NCBI GenBank assembly: GCA_963845895.1
Contig: CAWJTN010000002.1
Span: 1-53,664, forward strand
Source: CAWJTN01 sp963845895
GTDB lineage: Bacteria; Patescibacteriota; Microgenomatia; UBA1406; GWC2-37-13
Direction: 5' to 3'
Length of the DNA: 53,664 nt
Shown here: piece after piece, positions 1 to 9,200 of the stretch
Position numbering within the stretch: position 1 is the stretch's first letter
How the letters are laid out: every line of letters starts with the position of its first letter
Made by a program: the position numbers and the translations under genes
The notes under the pieces: generated by a model
What the model was told of the DNA's origin: nothing
The model's input: the letters and a program-made list of their open reading frames with translations, nothing else
Database searches by the model: none

Positions 1-294
1 ATTAGATACGGCGACGACACCGTGTGAGTTAAGAGAAGATATGTGTGGTCCTCCAACCGAAACGAAAACCTGATTTATTTTGTGGCCAGCCATTCTTTCG
101 GCTTTTTCAACACTTTGTTCAACACTGCTTGAAACCTCATCTATATCAACAATAAGTCCCTTTTTTACTCCCATGGCTGGACTGCTGTTAAAACCTATAA
201 TTCTAAGTTCATCATTTTCTTGAGATGTTATGCCAACAACTGTGGCTATTTTTGAACTCCCAATATCAATAGCAGAAATTATTTTATCTGGCAT
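1..294 (-). CDS. ftsA: FtsA, cell division actin homologue (partial)
   Basis: Only the first 98 codons are here; the gene runs off the left edge of the window. FtsA is the actin-like ATP-binding protein that tethers the FtsZ ring to the membrane. The ATG at 294 is followed by AIDIGSSKIATVVG (residues 8-21), the phosphate-binding loop of the actin/FtsA fold, and by SVGGPHISSLNSHGVVAV, which fits the start of the SHS2 (1C) insertion typical of FtsA. It is the last gene of a murL-murD-ftsW-murG-ftsQ-ftsA series, with 32 nt separating it from ftsQ, so co-transcription is likely. Confidence 0.9.
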   Translation of the reverse strand, partial: MPDKIISAIDIGSSKIATVVGITSQENDELRIIGFNSSPAMGVKKGLIVDIDEVSSSVEQSVEKAERMAGHKINQVFVSVGGPHISSLNSHGVVAVSN

Positions 295-326
295 AATAAA
301 TAAATCTTAAATGTCAAATGTTAAAA

Positions 327-1063
327 CTAAAAACTTACAATGGGTTTATCAAAGCGTAAATCAAGAGTTTTGAAATCTTTAGCTTCGATTTTGAACTGTT
401 TTATTAGGGTTTCCAGCTCATAAGCTTGTTCCTCGCTACTCTTTTGGCTTGTAAAATAAATTTTTTTGTCTTTTAGATTAAATACTATCATACTTAATCC
501 ATTAATATCAATACTATCAATCTTTAAATTTATATCGTGGGACTTTTTAACTAAAAAAAGTGCCGTGGTCAAATCTTTGTAGTCTATTCTTGACCCTAAG
601 TTTAATTGAAAAAAGTCGAACTGTTGATAATAATTTATTACGGGTAAATCTAATATTTTATTCTCGCTTTTATTTATGATTTTTCCGTTTTCATCAAGAG
701 CAGCAAAGCCTTTATTTAATTTAAAGTACGCTGCTGCCTGTGCTGGTTCGATTTTCAAAAGAACTGTTTTAGGGAATTTTTTGCTTACGGTAACTTTGCC
801 TATTGCAGGATTATTCTCTAATATAATGTTTTCTATTTCTTGATTTGAGATAAAAATAGCAAATTTTGATTTCTTATGTTATCTAGTCCTACTATCTGAT
901 TTTCGGGCGTATCTCCCTCAATTAGAATATCTTTTACTTGGAATATTGATGTAAAAAAAATAAGGACAAAAAAAATAGTTAGGGAGAATAATAGAATTAG
1001 CGAATAAATTCTTAATTTATTTGAGAGATTCCTCGATATTTTGAATGATAATTTTCGCGGCAT
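327..1063 (-). CDS. ftsQ: FtsQ/DivIB-like division protein, interrupted by a frameshift
   Basis: Two ORFs in different frames together make one FtsQ-like protein. The 5' part (from ATG 1063) has a basic N-terminus, one membrane segment (about residues 17-41) and the start of a POTRA-like domain (VKDILIEGD). It stops at about 833. The 3' part continues as EIENIILENNPAIGKVTV and KFPKTVLLKIEPAQAAAYF, which is typical POTRA/FtsQ sequence, ending at 327. The frames join if a run of five T (coding strand, near 868) had six. FtsQ is a bitopic divisome scaffold. The gene starts 47 nt inside the end of murG. Identification rests on context and topology; the break is either a base-calling error or a real mutation. 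Confidence 0.72.
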
Positions 1064-2118
1064 CTTTTTTATAAAGTTTTTCTAAATTTTTAAAATTGTT
1101 TTTATAAGTCTGGTAGTCTGAAAAAATTTTTTTGATCAGAGTGACAAGTTTTTCGGGATTGTCAGACTGATTAAATATTTCTCCGGCTCCTGCTTTTTTG
1201 TAAAGCTCGGCATGTTTTTGTTGTTCTCTTCCGGCAGACCAAGGTAGAGGAATAAAGATGGCCGGTTTATTTAAAGCTAAAAGTTCAAAGAATGTATTTG
1301 CTCCGGATCTCCCGATAACCAAATCACTGATAGAATAGATAAATCCTATCTCATCCTCGAAAAAATGTTCTTTCAGAAAATAGTTTGTTTTAAGCGAACT
1401 ATCTAATTTAAGTTTTAACTTTATTAATCTCTGATAGTCATCATATTCTTTAATATTGCCAGTCTGCTGGATAATGATATAGTCCTTTAACAGTTTTTTT
1501 ATAATTTTCTCCACTATTAAATTTATACTGTGAGAGCCAAGAGAGCCGCCGGTAAAATAAATAACAGGTTTATCTTTATTGATATTAAATGTTTTTTTCC
1601 GGACATTTAAAATATTTGTTCTTACTGGATTTCCACTCAAGATAACTTTATGATCTGGTAAAATTTTTCCTTGCCTCTTCGAATGAGATAAAAACTTTCT
1701 TTGAAAATTTAGAGATTATTCTATTGGCTAGTCCTGGATTTAAAGTCTGTTCGTGGGTAAAAATAGGAATTTTATAGAGGTAACCTACGAGGCAGAGAGG
1801 TAAAGCAATATAACCTCCAAAAGATAAAATTGCGTCAGGCTTTTCAGCTTTCAAAATTTTATTGGTCTGATAAAAGCCGATCGGAAATTTTAGAATATTT
1901 AGAATAGTCCTTAAGGATGCAAGCCGAGTCAATCTACCAGCAGTGATAGGATAAAATTTTAAACCTCTTTTTGTTATTTCTTGGTATTCAAGCGATACGG
2001 TTTTTTCCTGATCTAAAGAGTATTTTTTTCCAACAAAGACAATTTCATTATCCTTTGAAATTTCATCTACGACTCCAAGCGCAGTCCCCAGATGTCCTCC
2101 TGTAATTAAGATCTTCAT
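1017..2118 (-). CDS. murG: MurG, lipid II-forming GlcNAc transferase, interrupted by a frameshift
   Basis: MurG transfers GlcNAc from UDP-GlcNAc to lipid I on the inner membrane face. The N-terminal half (2118 to 1648) has the glycine-rich start ITGGHLGTALGV, LSFGGYIALPL and THEQTLNPGLANR. The C-terminal half (to 1017) has YFTGGSLGSHSIN, the donor-site run GRSGANTFFELLALNKPAIF and the AGREQQKHA motif. The frames separate after EEARK: removing one A from the five-A run near 1664 restores EEARKILPDHKVILSGNPVR. All MurG motifs survive on either side of one indel, so this reads as an intact essential gene with a one-base error rather than an old pseudogene. The start overlaps the ftsW stop by 4 nt. 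Confidence 0.85.
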
Positions 2119-3209
2119 GTAATTTTAGTTTTTTTAGCAATGTTTATTAGTATACCCATAAAGACAAATGAAATCAGTAGATTTGATCCGCCATAAGAGA
2201 TAAAAGGTAAAGGAACTCCGGTTAATGGAAGCAGATTTACCATACCAGCTAGATTAATAATAATCTGAAGATTAAAAAAAGCAAAGATTCCTGCTGCCAA
2301 GAGTTTTCCGAATCTGTCGGTTATACTAGTCAGTATTTTGTAAATACAATACATCAGGTATATATAGCCAAAAATTAATAAAACTCCTCCGATAAAGCCA
2401 AATTCCTCGCCAATGATTGCAAAAATTGAATCCGTGTGGGCTTCCGGTAGATATAGATATTTTTGCCTGGATGCACCAAACCCTAAACCCATGAGTCCTC
2501 CACTGTAAAGAGAGATCAGAATTTGGTTAATATGATAAGTTATTCCCAAAGGATCCAGATTCGGGTCAAAAAAAGCCAGAATTCTTTTAAACCTATAAGG
2601 CGAGATCTTTACAAGAAGGAGGCCAACGCCAAACGAAGCAGGCAATAATAAAAAGAGATAGGAAAGTTGCACTCCTGCAAAAAAATAGATGATTATGCTT
2701 AAGCAAAATACAATAATGGCAGTTCCCATGTCAGGCTGAAGAATTATTAAAAGCATTAGAATCGAAAGTAAGGTTAGGAAAGAAAAAAACCTCTTTTTTT
2801 CTCTGTTGATAAACCAGGATGAAAGATAAATTACCACGCTTAATTTTGCCAGTTCGGTTGGCTGAATATTAACTATTCCAAAATCTATCCATCTTCTTGC
2901 TCCACCTGCCTGCTGTCCAATGCCTGGTACTAAAACTATAAACATAAGAAACATCGTAAAAAGCATCAAAAATAACGAAAAGAAATAGAGCTTTTTATAA
3001 TCAAAAAAGGAAAAAAAGATCATGGCGGATATTCCTAAAACTATCCAGAGAAGCTGGAGTTTAAAATAATGAAAACTTTCTCCGAATTCATTAAAGCTTC
3101 TGACCGATGAGGCTTCGAAAATAAAAAATAGGCCAATAAAAGATAGTATTATGGGCAAAGTGAAGAGCCAGCCGATGAGTTGTTTCTTATATGGTTTAAT
3201 AACTTTCAT
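2115..3209 (-). CDS. ftsW: FtsW, SEDS-family peptidoglycan polymerase
   Basis: A 364-residue polytopic membrane protein of the SEDS family (FtsW/RodA/SpoVE), which polymerises glycan strands from lipid II, in division when it sits in the dcw cluster. Visible family signatures are GARRWIDFGIVNIQPTELAK (residues about 104-123), the PDMGTAI loop, SLYSGGLMGLGFGASRQK, LPEAHTDSIFAIIGEEFGF and the C-terminal LTGVPLPFISYGGSNLL. About ten membrane segments can be counted, and the length is normal. It overlaps murD upstream and murG downstream by 4 nt each, indicating translational coupling. It is named FtsW rather than RodA because of position; a second SEDS gene lies at 9340. Confidence 0.93.
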   Translation of the reverse strand: MKVIKPYKKQLIGWLFTLPIILSFIGLFFIFEASSVRSFNEFGESFHYFKLQLLWIVLGISAMIFFSFFDYKKLYFFSLFLMLFTMFLMFIVLVPGIGQQAGGARRWIDFGIVNIQPTELAKLSVVIYLSSWFINREKKRFFSFLTLLSILMLLIILQPDMGTAIIVFCLSIIIYFFAGVQLSYLFLLLPASFGVGLLLVKISPYRFKRILAFFDPNLDPLGITYHINQILISLYSGGLMGLGFGASRQKYLYLPEAHTDSIFAIIGEEFGFIGGVLLIFGYIYLMYCIYKILTSITDRFGKLLAAGIFAFFNLQIIINLAGMVNLLPLTGVPLPFISYGGSNLLISFVFMGILINIAKKTKIT

Positions 3210-4447
3210 TGGTTGTTACTTCTGTATTTTTTAACAAAGAATTGAAATTGATCTCCTTTTTCCTCGAAATTTTTCCATAGGGTGTAGCTTGGGGAGGCTG
3301 TCGAAAGCAAACAAATGAAACCCGGTGCAGTGTTCTCATATGCAAACTTTACGGCTTCTTCCATTTTTTCGGTTTCAAAAATTCTTGGCAGTCTGTAGGT
3401 TTCTGATTTTAGCGCTTTAAGGATGTTGGCGCCGCTGTTTGGGAAAAAAACTATATTACGGATATGATATTTAATAAGAGTTTTTGCCAATTGAGAGAAT
3501 TCAAATCCTCTGTCCAGTCCGCCAAGAAATATCGTATCAATATTCTTTAAAGCCTCGATTGCGGCAATAGTCGATTCCGGCGCCGTCGAGATAGCATCAT
3601 CGTAAAACGTAATTTTCTTGTGAGTTCCGATATTTTGTAAACGGTGGGGGAGCGGTTTGAATGATTTTAAGGCATTCATCATATTCTTCTTATTTAAACC
3701 GATCAAACTGCCGACTGTGAGGGCAGCTTTGATATTTTCAAAGTTATGACTACCGAGGAGAGGTGTGTCGCTTTGGTCGATTGGAATATTTTCTTCTATT
3801 GGCAGAGCTATGCATGGAGCTTTTCGCGCCCAGTTTTTTAGTATGGTATAACGGGGATTGTATATATAGTAGTCTTTTTTAGTGGATTTTGAAAAAATAT
3901 TCTGTTTTGAATTGTAATAGTTGTCCAGGTTACTGTGATAGTCAAGGTGCTCGGGAAAAAGGTTTAAGATGAGCGAAATATGAGGTGAATAGTTGATATC
4001 CTCCAGTTGATAGCTGGAAAGTTCGAAGACAAAAATATCCTGGGGAGTGATCGGACTAAGCATGTTTTCCAAAGCTGGATGACCGATATTTCCTATGAGA
4101 TTTGATTTCAAACCTGCAGTCATTAAAAAATGATGTATCAAACTTGAAGTCGTACTTTTTCCTTTAGATCCTGTGACCCCGATAATCATATTCTTGCAGT
4201 TTGCAAAAAAAATATTCGTGGCTGTCGTGTAGGGGATAGTGACGAGGCGTCTTGAAATGCCTGGAGTTTTGATAACCAAATCAAATTCTTTTTGCCGTTC
4301 AAGATAGTTTTTATCCATGGTCTGATCAGCCACCTGGACTTTAATTTCGGGAAACTTCGCCTTTAAGAATTTGAAAGTTGCCTTGCCTTCTTTTCCATAA
4401 CCAAGAATCAGAATTTTTTTATATGTTTTAAGCTCTTCGATTTTCAT
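3206..4447 (-). CDS. murD: MurD-type UDP-MurNAc-L-alanine:glutamate ligase
   Basis: A Mur ligase that adds glutamate to UDP-MurNAc-L-Ala using ATP. The N-terminus carries a Rossmann-like glycine motif (ILILGYGKEGKAT, residues 12-24), then the ATP P-loop GVTGSKGKSTTS (90-101), FELSSYQLED (141-150), NLFPEHLDYH (162-171) and the C-terminal-domain residues around LPHRLQN and STASPSY. The 413-residue length is normal. The 3' end of murL overlaps its start by 20 nt. Because the neighbour is a MurL epimerase, this enzyme may use L-glutamate, like MurD2 of Xanthomonas, rather than D-glutamate; that is inference from context, not something the sequence alone settles. Confidence 0.92.
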   Translation of the reverse strand: MKIEELKTYKKILILGYGKEGKATFKFLKAKFPEIKVQVADQTMDKNYLERQKEFDLVIKTPGISRRLVTIPYTTATNIFFANCKNMIIGVTGSKGKSTTSSLIHHFLMTAGLKSNLIGNIGHPALENMLSPITPQDIFVFELSSYQLEDINYSPHISLILNLFPEHLDYHSNLDNYYNSKQNIFSKSTKKDYYIYNPRYTILKNWARKAPCIALPIEENIPIDQSDTPLLGSHNFENIKAALTVGSLIGLNKKNMMNALKSFKPLPHRLQNIGTHKKITFYDDAISTAPESTIAAIEALKNIDTIFLGGLDRGFEFSQLAKTLIKYHIRNIVFFPNSGANILKALKSETYRLPRIFETEKMEEAVKFAYENTAPGFICLLSTASPSYTLWKNFEEKGDQFQFFVKKYRSNNQ

Positions 4448-5726
4448 TCACTGTTACAAACATTTTTAATACGACATCATCTTTATATTCTCCCTTTTTT
4501 TGAATAATTTCAAAAGCCTCATTCGTTTCTTCAAACGTTCCGACACAATCGAAGGGTTTGATTTTGTCAATTCCCAATAATCCCTTATATGTGTCTATTA
4601 ATTTATCATCAGCAAACAAGTTTTTGCCAAATATTTCTATTACCTTCACCTTTGGCAAATATGCTGCCAACATTGTAAATGTAAAGGCACATTTGGGACA
4701 CTCGCCGCACCACTTTTTATTCATTTGATTGCCTTTAACTCTGAAATTTTTATTGCAACTGGAAAAATTATGAAAATAAGCATCGTATCTGACAAACTCT
4801 TTCGTTATGTCAAGTTCAGTATATTGCCGTAGGATTGAATAAAAATTTATTCCTTGAGCTATATAGTTTGAAATATATTTTCGGAACATTTTTTCGAATT
4901 CTTCCGATTTGCTCCATTCGTGATTAATCATCTCACCTAAGTATTCAACGTTTCCGACATTGGCACTTTTCCCGTTGCCGGTTACTACAAATGAATAACC
5001 ATAACATAGTGCCAAAAGTATTCCGACAAATGCATAGATAGCGGAAATAGGGATATGACCGTTATAAGAAGAAGGAAGAGCGTTTTTCACGATAAGTTTT
5101 TCGTCCATAAACCTTTGGACGTACAAACAGTCTATCTGCATGACTTTTAAAACGTCTTCTTTTATGTTTGAATTATTTTGTTCTTTAAGGATATAGCCGG
5201 TAATGTTTTTTTTGCTGGATTTTAATAACTCGACTGCTACTATTGAGTCTTTTCCACCTCCGATTCCAACTAGATATCGAGAATTTGTGTCATTCCGAAC
5301 GATGTAGCGTCGAGGATCCGACGCGAGTGAGGAATCTCCTGCGGAGCAGGTTTTTAAAATAATGGGAAAATTTATTAATCCTCTATAATCAATTTTGTTC
5401 TCATAAAAAAACTGTCCGAGACCTTTGGTATACACAATATCCCAGAATTTGCTTTGTTCTTTTGACAATTGGTAGGGTAATGTGATATTTTTCGGACAGT
5501 AGGTTTTCCAATAACTTATTCCCAAAATCAGATGAAGACTTTCCAAAATACTTGCTAATGCCTTTCGGTCGACAGCATCAGGAATTTCTTTAGGTAAGAC
5601 AATCTTCTCGCTGAAATTTGTTTCACTTTTATCCTCAAAACTTATTTTAAAGTTAAAAGTTATGGTTTTTTTGTCGTCGAGGATTTTATAGGAAGTAAAA
5701 TCGAATGTCTCCGCTTTCATGGTCAT
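4428..5726 (-). CDS. murL: MurL, UDP-MurNAc-L-alanyl-L-glutamate epimerase
   Basis: MurL epimerises the terminal L-Glu of UDP-MurNAc-L-Ala-L-Glu to D-Glu in an ATP-dependent reaction, replacing glutamate racemase. The protein has the PP-loop-like GIGGGKDS (residues 154-161), GHIPISA (223-229), the NHEWSKS motif (268-274), FSSCNKNF (321-328), WCGECPKC (339-346) and KPFDCVG near 395. I recognise these as the conserved landmarks of the family. It is the first gene of the minus-strand wall operon and overlaps murD by 20 nt. A repeat-derived segment of about 21 residues (roughly 126-146) sits just before the PP-loop. ATG codons at 5726 and 5720 are both possible starts. Confidence 0.85.
   Translation of the reverse strand: MTMKAETFDFTSYKILDDKKTITFNFKISFEDKSETNFSEKIVLPKEIPDAVDRKALASILESLHLILGISYWKTYCPKNITLPYQLSKEQSKFWDIVYTKGLGQFFYENKIDYRGLINFPIILKTCSAGDSSLASDPRRYIVRNDTNSRYLVGIGGGKDSIVAVELLKSSKKNITGYILKEQNNSNIKEDVLKVMQIDCLYVQRFMDEKLIVKNALPSSYNGHIPISAIYAFVGILLALCYGYSFVVTGNGKSANVGNVEYLGEMINHEWSKSEEFEKMFRKYISNYIAQGINFYSILRQYTELDITKEFVRYDAYFHNFSSCNKNFRVKGNQMNKKWCGECPKCAFTFTMLAAYLPKVKVIEIFGKNLFADDKLIDTYKGLLGIDKIKPFDCVGTFEETNEAFEIIQKKGEYKDDVVLKMFVTVNENRRA
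5289..5350. repeat. REP-like palindromic element inserted in frame in murL
   Basis: A locally GC-rich 62-bp segment inside murL. It begins gtcattccgaacg and holds two perfect small palindromes: gcgtcg-aggatc-cgacgc (5307-5324) and cctgc-gga-gcagg (5338-5350). The motif gaggaatctc with gtcattccga at the edge resembles the termini of the 94-bp element at 29480-29573. Read through on the minus strand it adds about 21 residues without shifting the frame. Its base composition is clearly different from the surrounding gene. Confidence 0.75.
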
Positions 5727-5801
5727 ATCTTATATTATATCTCAAGTTTCTAATAAAATTAAGCTTGCAGCTGAGAGGGAATTAGTATAAAATAAAGGGA
5801 T

Positions 5802-6038
5802 ATGAAAAAAGTAAAAAATGTTTATAAAAAATTATCTGCCTTGGTGTGGAAGGAAAATGATATCTATGTGGCAAAGTGTGTCGAAGTTAAAGTAGCTAGT
5901 CAAGGGAAGACTAGAAAAGAAGTTCTCGATAATATAAAAGAAGCACTAGAATTATATTTTGAAGATGAACCTTCATTCAAAAAATTGCCTTCACTAGATG
6001 AGATTTCCCTTGAGGAAATCAAAATTTCTTATGCCTAA
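5802..6038 (+). CDS. hicB: HicB-family antitoxin
   Basis: A 78-residue protein with the partly degraded RNase H-like fold of HicB antitoxins: YKKLSALVWKENDIYVAKCVEVKVASQGKTRKEV is split here as the strands LSALVWKEND and YVAKCVEVKVASQG, then the helix KEVLDNIKEALELYFED. There is no C-terminal DNA-binding domain, so this is the short HicB form. HicB normally binds and inhibits the HicA RNase. The stop overlaps the hicA start by 8 nt. The order is antitoxin first, then toxin, then ileS. Confidence 0.8.
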   Translation: MKKVKNVYKKLSALVWKENDIYVAKCVEVKVASQGKTRKEVLDNIKEALELYFEDEPSFKKLPSLDEISLEEIKISYA

Positions 6039-6252
6039 AATTTATTCAGCAAGAGTGATCTTAAAAGTTTTAAGAAAAGCTGGATTTGTTATGGTTTCGC
6101 AAAAAGGAAGTAATATAAAATTAAAAGGAATAAGAAATGGAAGGATCCTAACGGTTATAGTTCCAAACCATAAAATAATAGCTAGAGGTACGTTTATGAG
6201 TATTTTGGAACAAGCTGAAATGACAAGTTTAGAGTTTGAACAATATGTTTAA
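6031..6252 (+). CDS. hicA: HicA-family toxin with altered active-site motif
   Basis: HicA toxins are small double-stranded-RNA-binding-fold mRNA interferases. The ATG at 6031, 8 nt before the hicB stop, gives a 73-residue protein starting MPKIYSARVILKVLRKAGF, which aligns well with the family N-terminus; an earlier in-frame ATG at 5998 would add 11 residues that do not fit. The conserved GSH tripeptide carrying the catalytic histidine reads QKGSNIKLKG here, so histidine is replaced by asparagine. The second conserved stretch VPNHKIIARGTFMSILEQA is intact. The protein may therefore be a weakened or inactive toxin. Its stop overlaps the ileS start by 8 nt. Confidence 0.78.
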   Translation: MPKIYSARVILKVLRKAGFVMVSQKGSNIKLKGIRNGRILTVIVPNHKIIARGTFMSILEQAEMTSLEFEQYV

Positions 6253-9200
6253 ACCAATTCCGGCAAAGTTTGACTTTATTGAGATGGAGAAAAAGTGGTT
6301 GAAGCATTGGTATGAGAAGGGAATAATTCAAAAATATCTTAAAAAAAATGACGACTCAAATAAACAATTTTCCTTTCTTGACGGTCCGATCACTGCAAAT
6401 AACCCCATGGGAGTTCATCATGCCTGGGGTAGAACTTACAAAGATCTTTGGCCAAAATTTTTTAATCTTTTAGGTTATAAACAGCGCTTTCAGAATGGAT
6501 TTGACTGTCAAGGTTTATGGGTTGAGGTTGAAGTAGAAAAAGAGCTGGGACTTAAAAATAAAAAAGAAATTGAGAATTTAATTCCAGGCGATCGAAAAGC
6601 TTCAATTGCAAAGTTTGTCGATATGTGTAAAAAGAGGGTAGTTAAATTTTCCGGAATTCAAACAGAGCAGTCAATACGCCTGGGTTACTTTGCCGATTGG
6701 GAGCATTCCTACTTCACGATGAGTGACGAGAACAACTACATGATCTGGCATTTTCTTAAAGTATGTCATGAGAACGGCTGGATCTATAAAGGTCATGAAT
6801 CGGTTCCCTGGTGTCCGAGATGTGAGACTGCAATCTCGGAGCACGAAATATTGACCGAAGACTATAAGGAGCTGGTACATGAATCAATCAATTTTTTATT
6901 AAAAATACGAAATTCTAAATCCGAAATCCTAAACAAATCCAAAATCAAAAATTCAAAATCTCAAAACGAATACCTACTCGTCTGGACCACAACTCCATGG
7001 ACAATTCCTGCGAACATTGCCGTGGCTGTGGATGAAACAATTGATTATTCTTTGGTGGAAAGCGAAAAAGGCAACGTTTGGTTGGCTAAAGACACAATAA
7101 AAAGAGTTATGAAGTCAAAAGCTTATAAAATTATAAGGACGGTTAAAGGAAAAGAATTGGTTGGGTTGAAATATGAGGGACCGTTTGATGATTTGCCAAG
7201 AGTTAAAAAAGTGGCAAAAGAAAATCCTAAAACATTTCATACCGTTATTCCAACCGATGACAGAATTTTACCCATAACCGTAACTGAGGGTACCGGAATG
7301 GTCCATACGGCTGTTTCTGCCGGAACCGAGGACTTTAAACTTGGCAAAAAACTTGGATTGCCTATGATTCCAGTTATTGCCGATAATGCTGACTATCTAC
7401 CTGATTTAGGTTTTCTGTCAGGGAAAAATGCAAAGAAAAATCCGAGAGTCATTCTAGATTATTTAGTTGAAAAAGATAAGAAAGATTCTAACCGCTGGGT
7501 TTACGAAATTTTTAAATACAAGCACCGATACCCAGCTTGTTGGAGGTGTAAGACGGAGTTGGTCTGGAAAGTTGCTGACGAATGGTATATTGCTATGGAT
7601 AAAGTTCAAAGTTCAAAGTTCAAAGTTCCAAACAAATCCAAAATCCAAAATCCAAAATTAAATAAAACCTTGAGACAAATGATGATAGATGTGGCAAAAA
7701 AAATAGAGTGGATGCCGGATTTTGGGTTGGAGAGGGAGTTGGATTGGTTGAAAAATATGCATGACTGGTTGATCAGCAAAAAAAATCGCTATTGGGGATT
7801 GGCTCTGCCAATTTATGAGTGCAAAAAATGCGGGAATTTTGAGGTTTTGGGGTCAAAAGAAGAGTTAAAAAAGAGGGCTGTTTCGGGTTGGCAGAAGTTC
7901 GAAGGACATACACCACATAAACCCTACATAGATGAAGTTCTGATTAAATGTTCTAACTGCGGGCAAGAGATTAAACGGATTGATGATGTTGGTAATCCTT
8001 GGCTGGACGCAGGGATAGTTCCTTACTCAACAATTACAAAGAATAACCAAAGTGAACCATTGTATTTGAAAAATAAAAAGGAATGGAAAAAATGGTTTCC
8101 GGCTGACTTTATCACAGAGTCATTTCCAGGACAGTTTAAAAACTGGTTCTATTCAATGATAGCGGAGTCGACCGCATTAGAGGATACAAATCCATTTAAA
8201 AGAGTTTTGGGTTTCGGAACTTTATTGGGTGAAGACGGAAGACCTATGCATAAGAGTTGGGGTAACGCAATAGAGTTTAACGAAGGAGCGGACAAAATCG
8301 GAGTCGATGTGATGCGTTGGATGTATAGTCGGCAAAACCCTTCCGAAAATATGCTTTTTGGTTATAAAAAAGCCGATGAAGTAAGGAGGCAATTTTATCT
8401 CCTCTTATGGAATGTTTATAAATTTTTTGTGGAATATAGCAATTTGGATAGATGGTCGTCGATTCGGAAACACAATTTTTATCACACGAGAGTCTCACCA
8501 TCCCGACTGCGTCGGGACGGTCCCCTCGAAAGTGAAAAAATTGCTTTTTCCTCATCGAATATTCTTGACAAATGGATTTTGAGCAGATTTACAGGACTGA
8601 CTCTTTCTGTTGAAAAAAATTTGAAAGACTATAATGCAAAAGATGCGGCTTTGGAAATTGAAAAATTTGTCAACGACTTATCGACTTGGTATATAAGAAG
8701 AAGTAGAGATAGAATTTGGCTGAATTCGGAGGATGCAGAAGATAAGAAAAACTTTTACTCAACCCTTTATTACGTTTTGCTAAATGTTTCCACTGTTATG
8801 TCTCCTTTTATGCCATTTATAACAGAGGAAATTTATACAAACCTTTCAGATAACAACTCTGTTCATCTAGCGGAATGGCCGATAGTTGAAAAATCATTTA
8901 TAGATAAATCTATTGAGGAACAGATGGAAAAAGCAAGAAAAGTGGTTGAAGCAGGTCACTCAATAAGAAAAGCAAAAAATATCAAAGTCAGAGTCCCCTT
9001 AAGAAAGCTTGAGATTAAATTGGACGGTAATTATTCTAAAATTAATAATGAAATCTGGGATCTGGTTTTAAAGGAGCTAAATGTCAAGAATATGTTAGTG
9101 AATAATAAAATAAAATATCCTAAGAAAGAGGTAATAGTTAGTGATGAAGAGTTGAAGAAACAAGGAGAACTTAGAGAACTCTTGCGAATGATCCAATCAA

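Noticed and set aside
1017..2118. Programmed frameshift or transcriptional slippage in murG
   Set aside because: The run is only five A, no stimulatory pseudoknot or internal SD is seen, and the same kind of break occurs in unrelated genes, so a homopolymer error is simpler.
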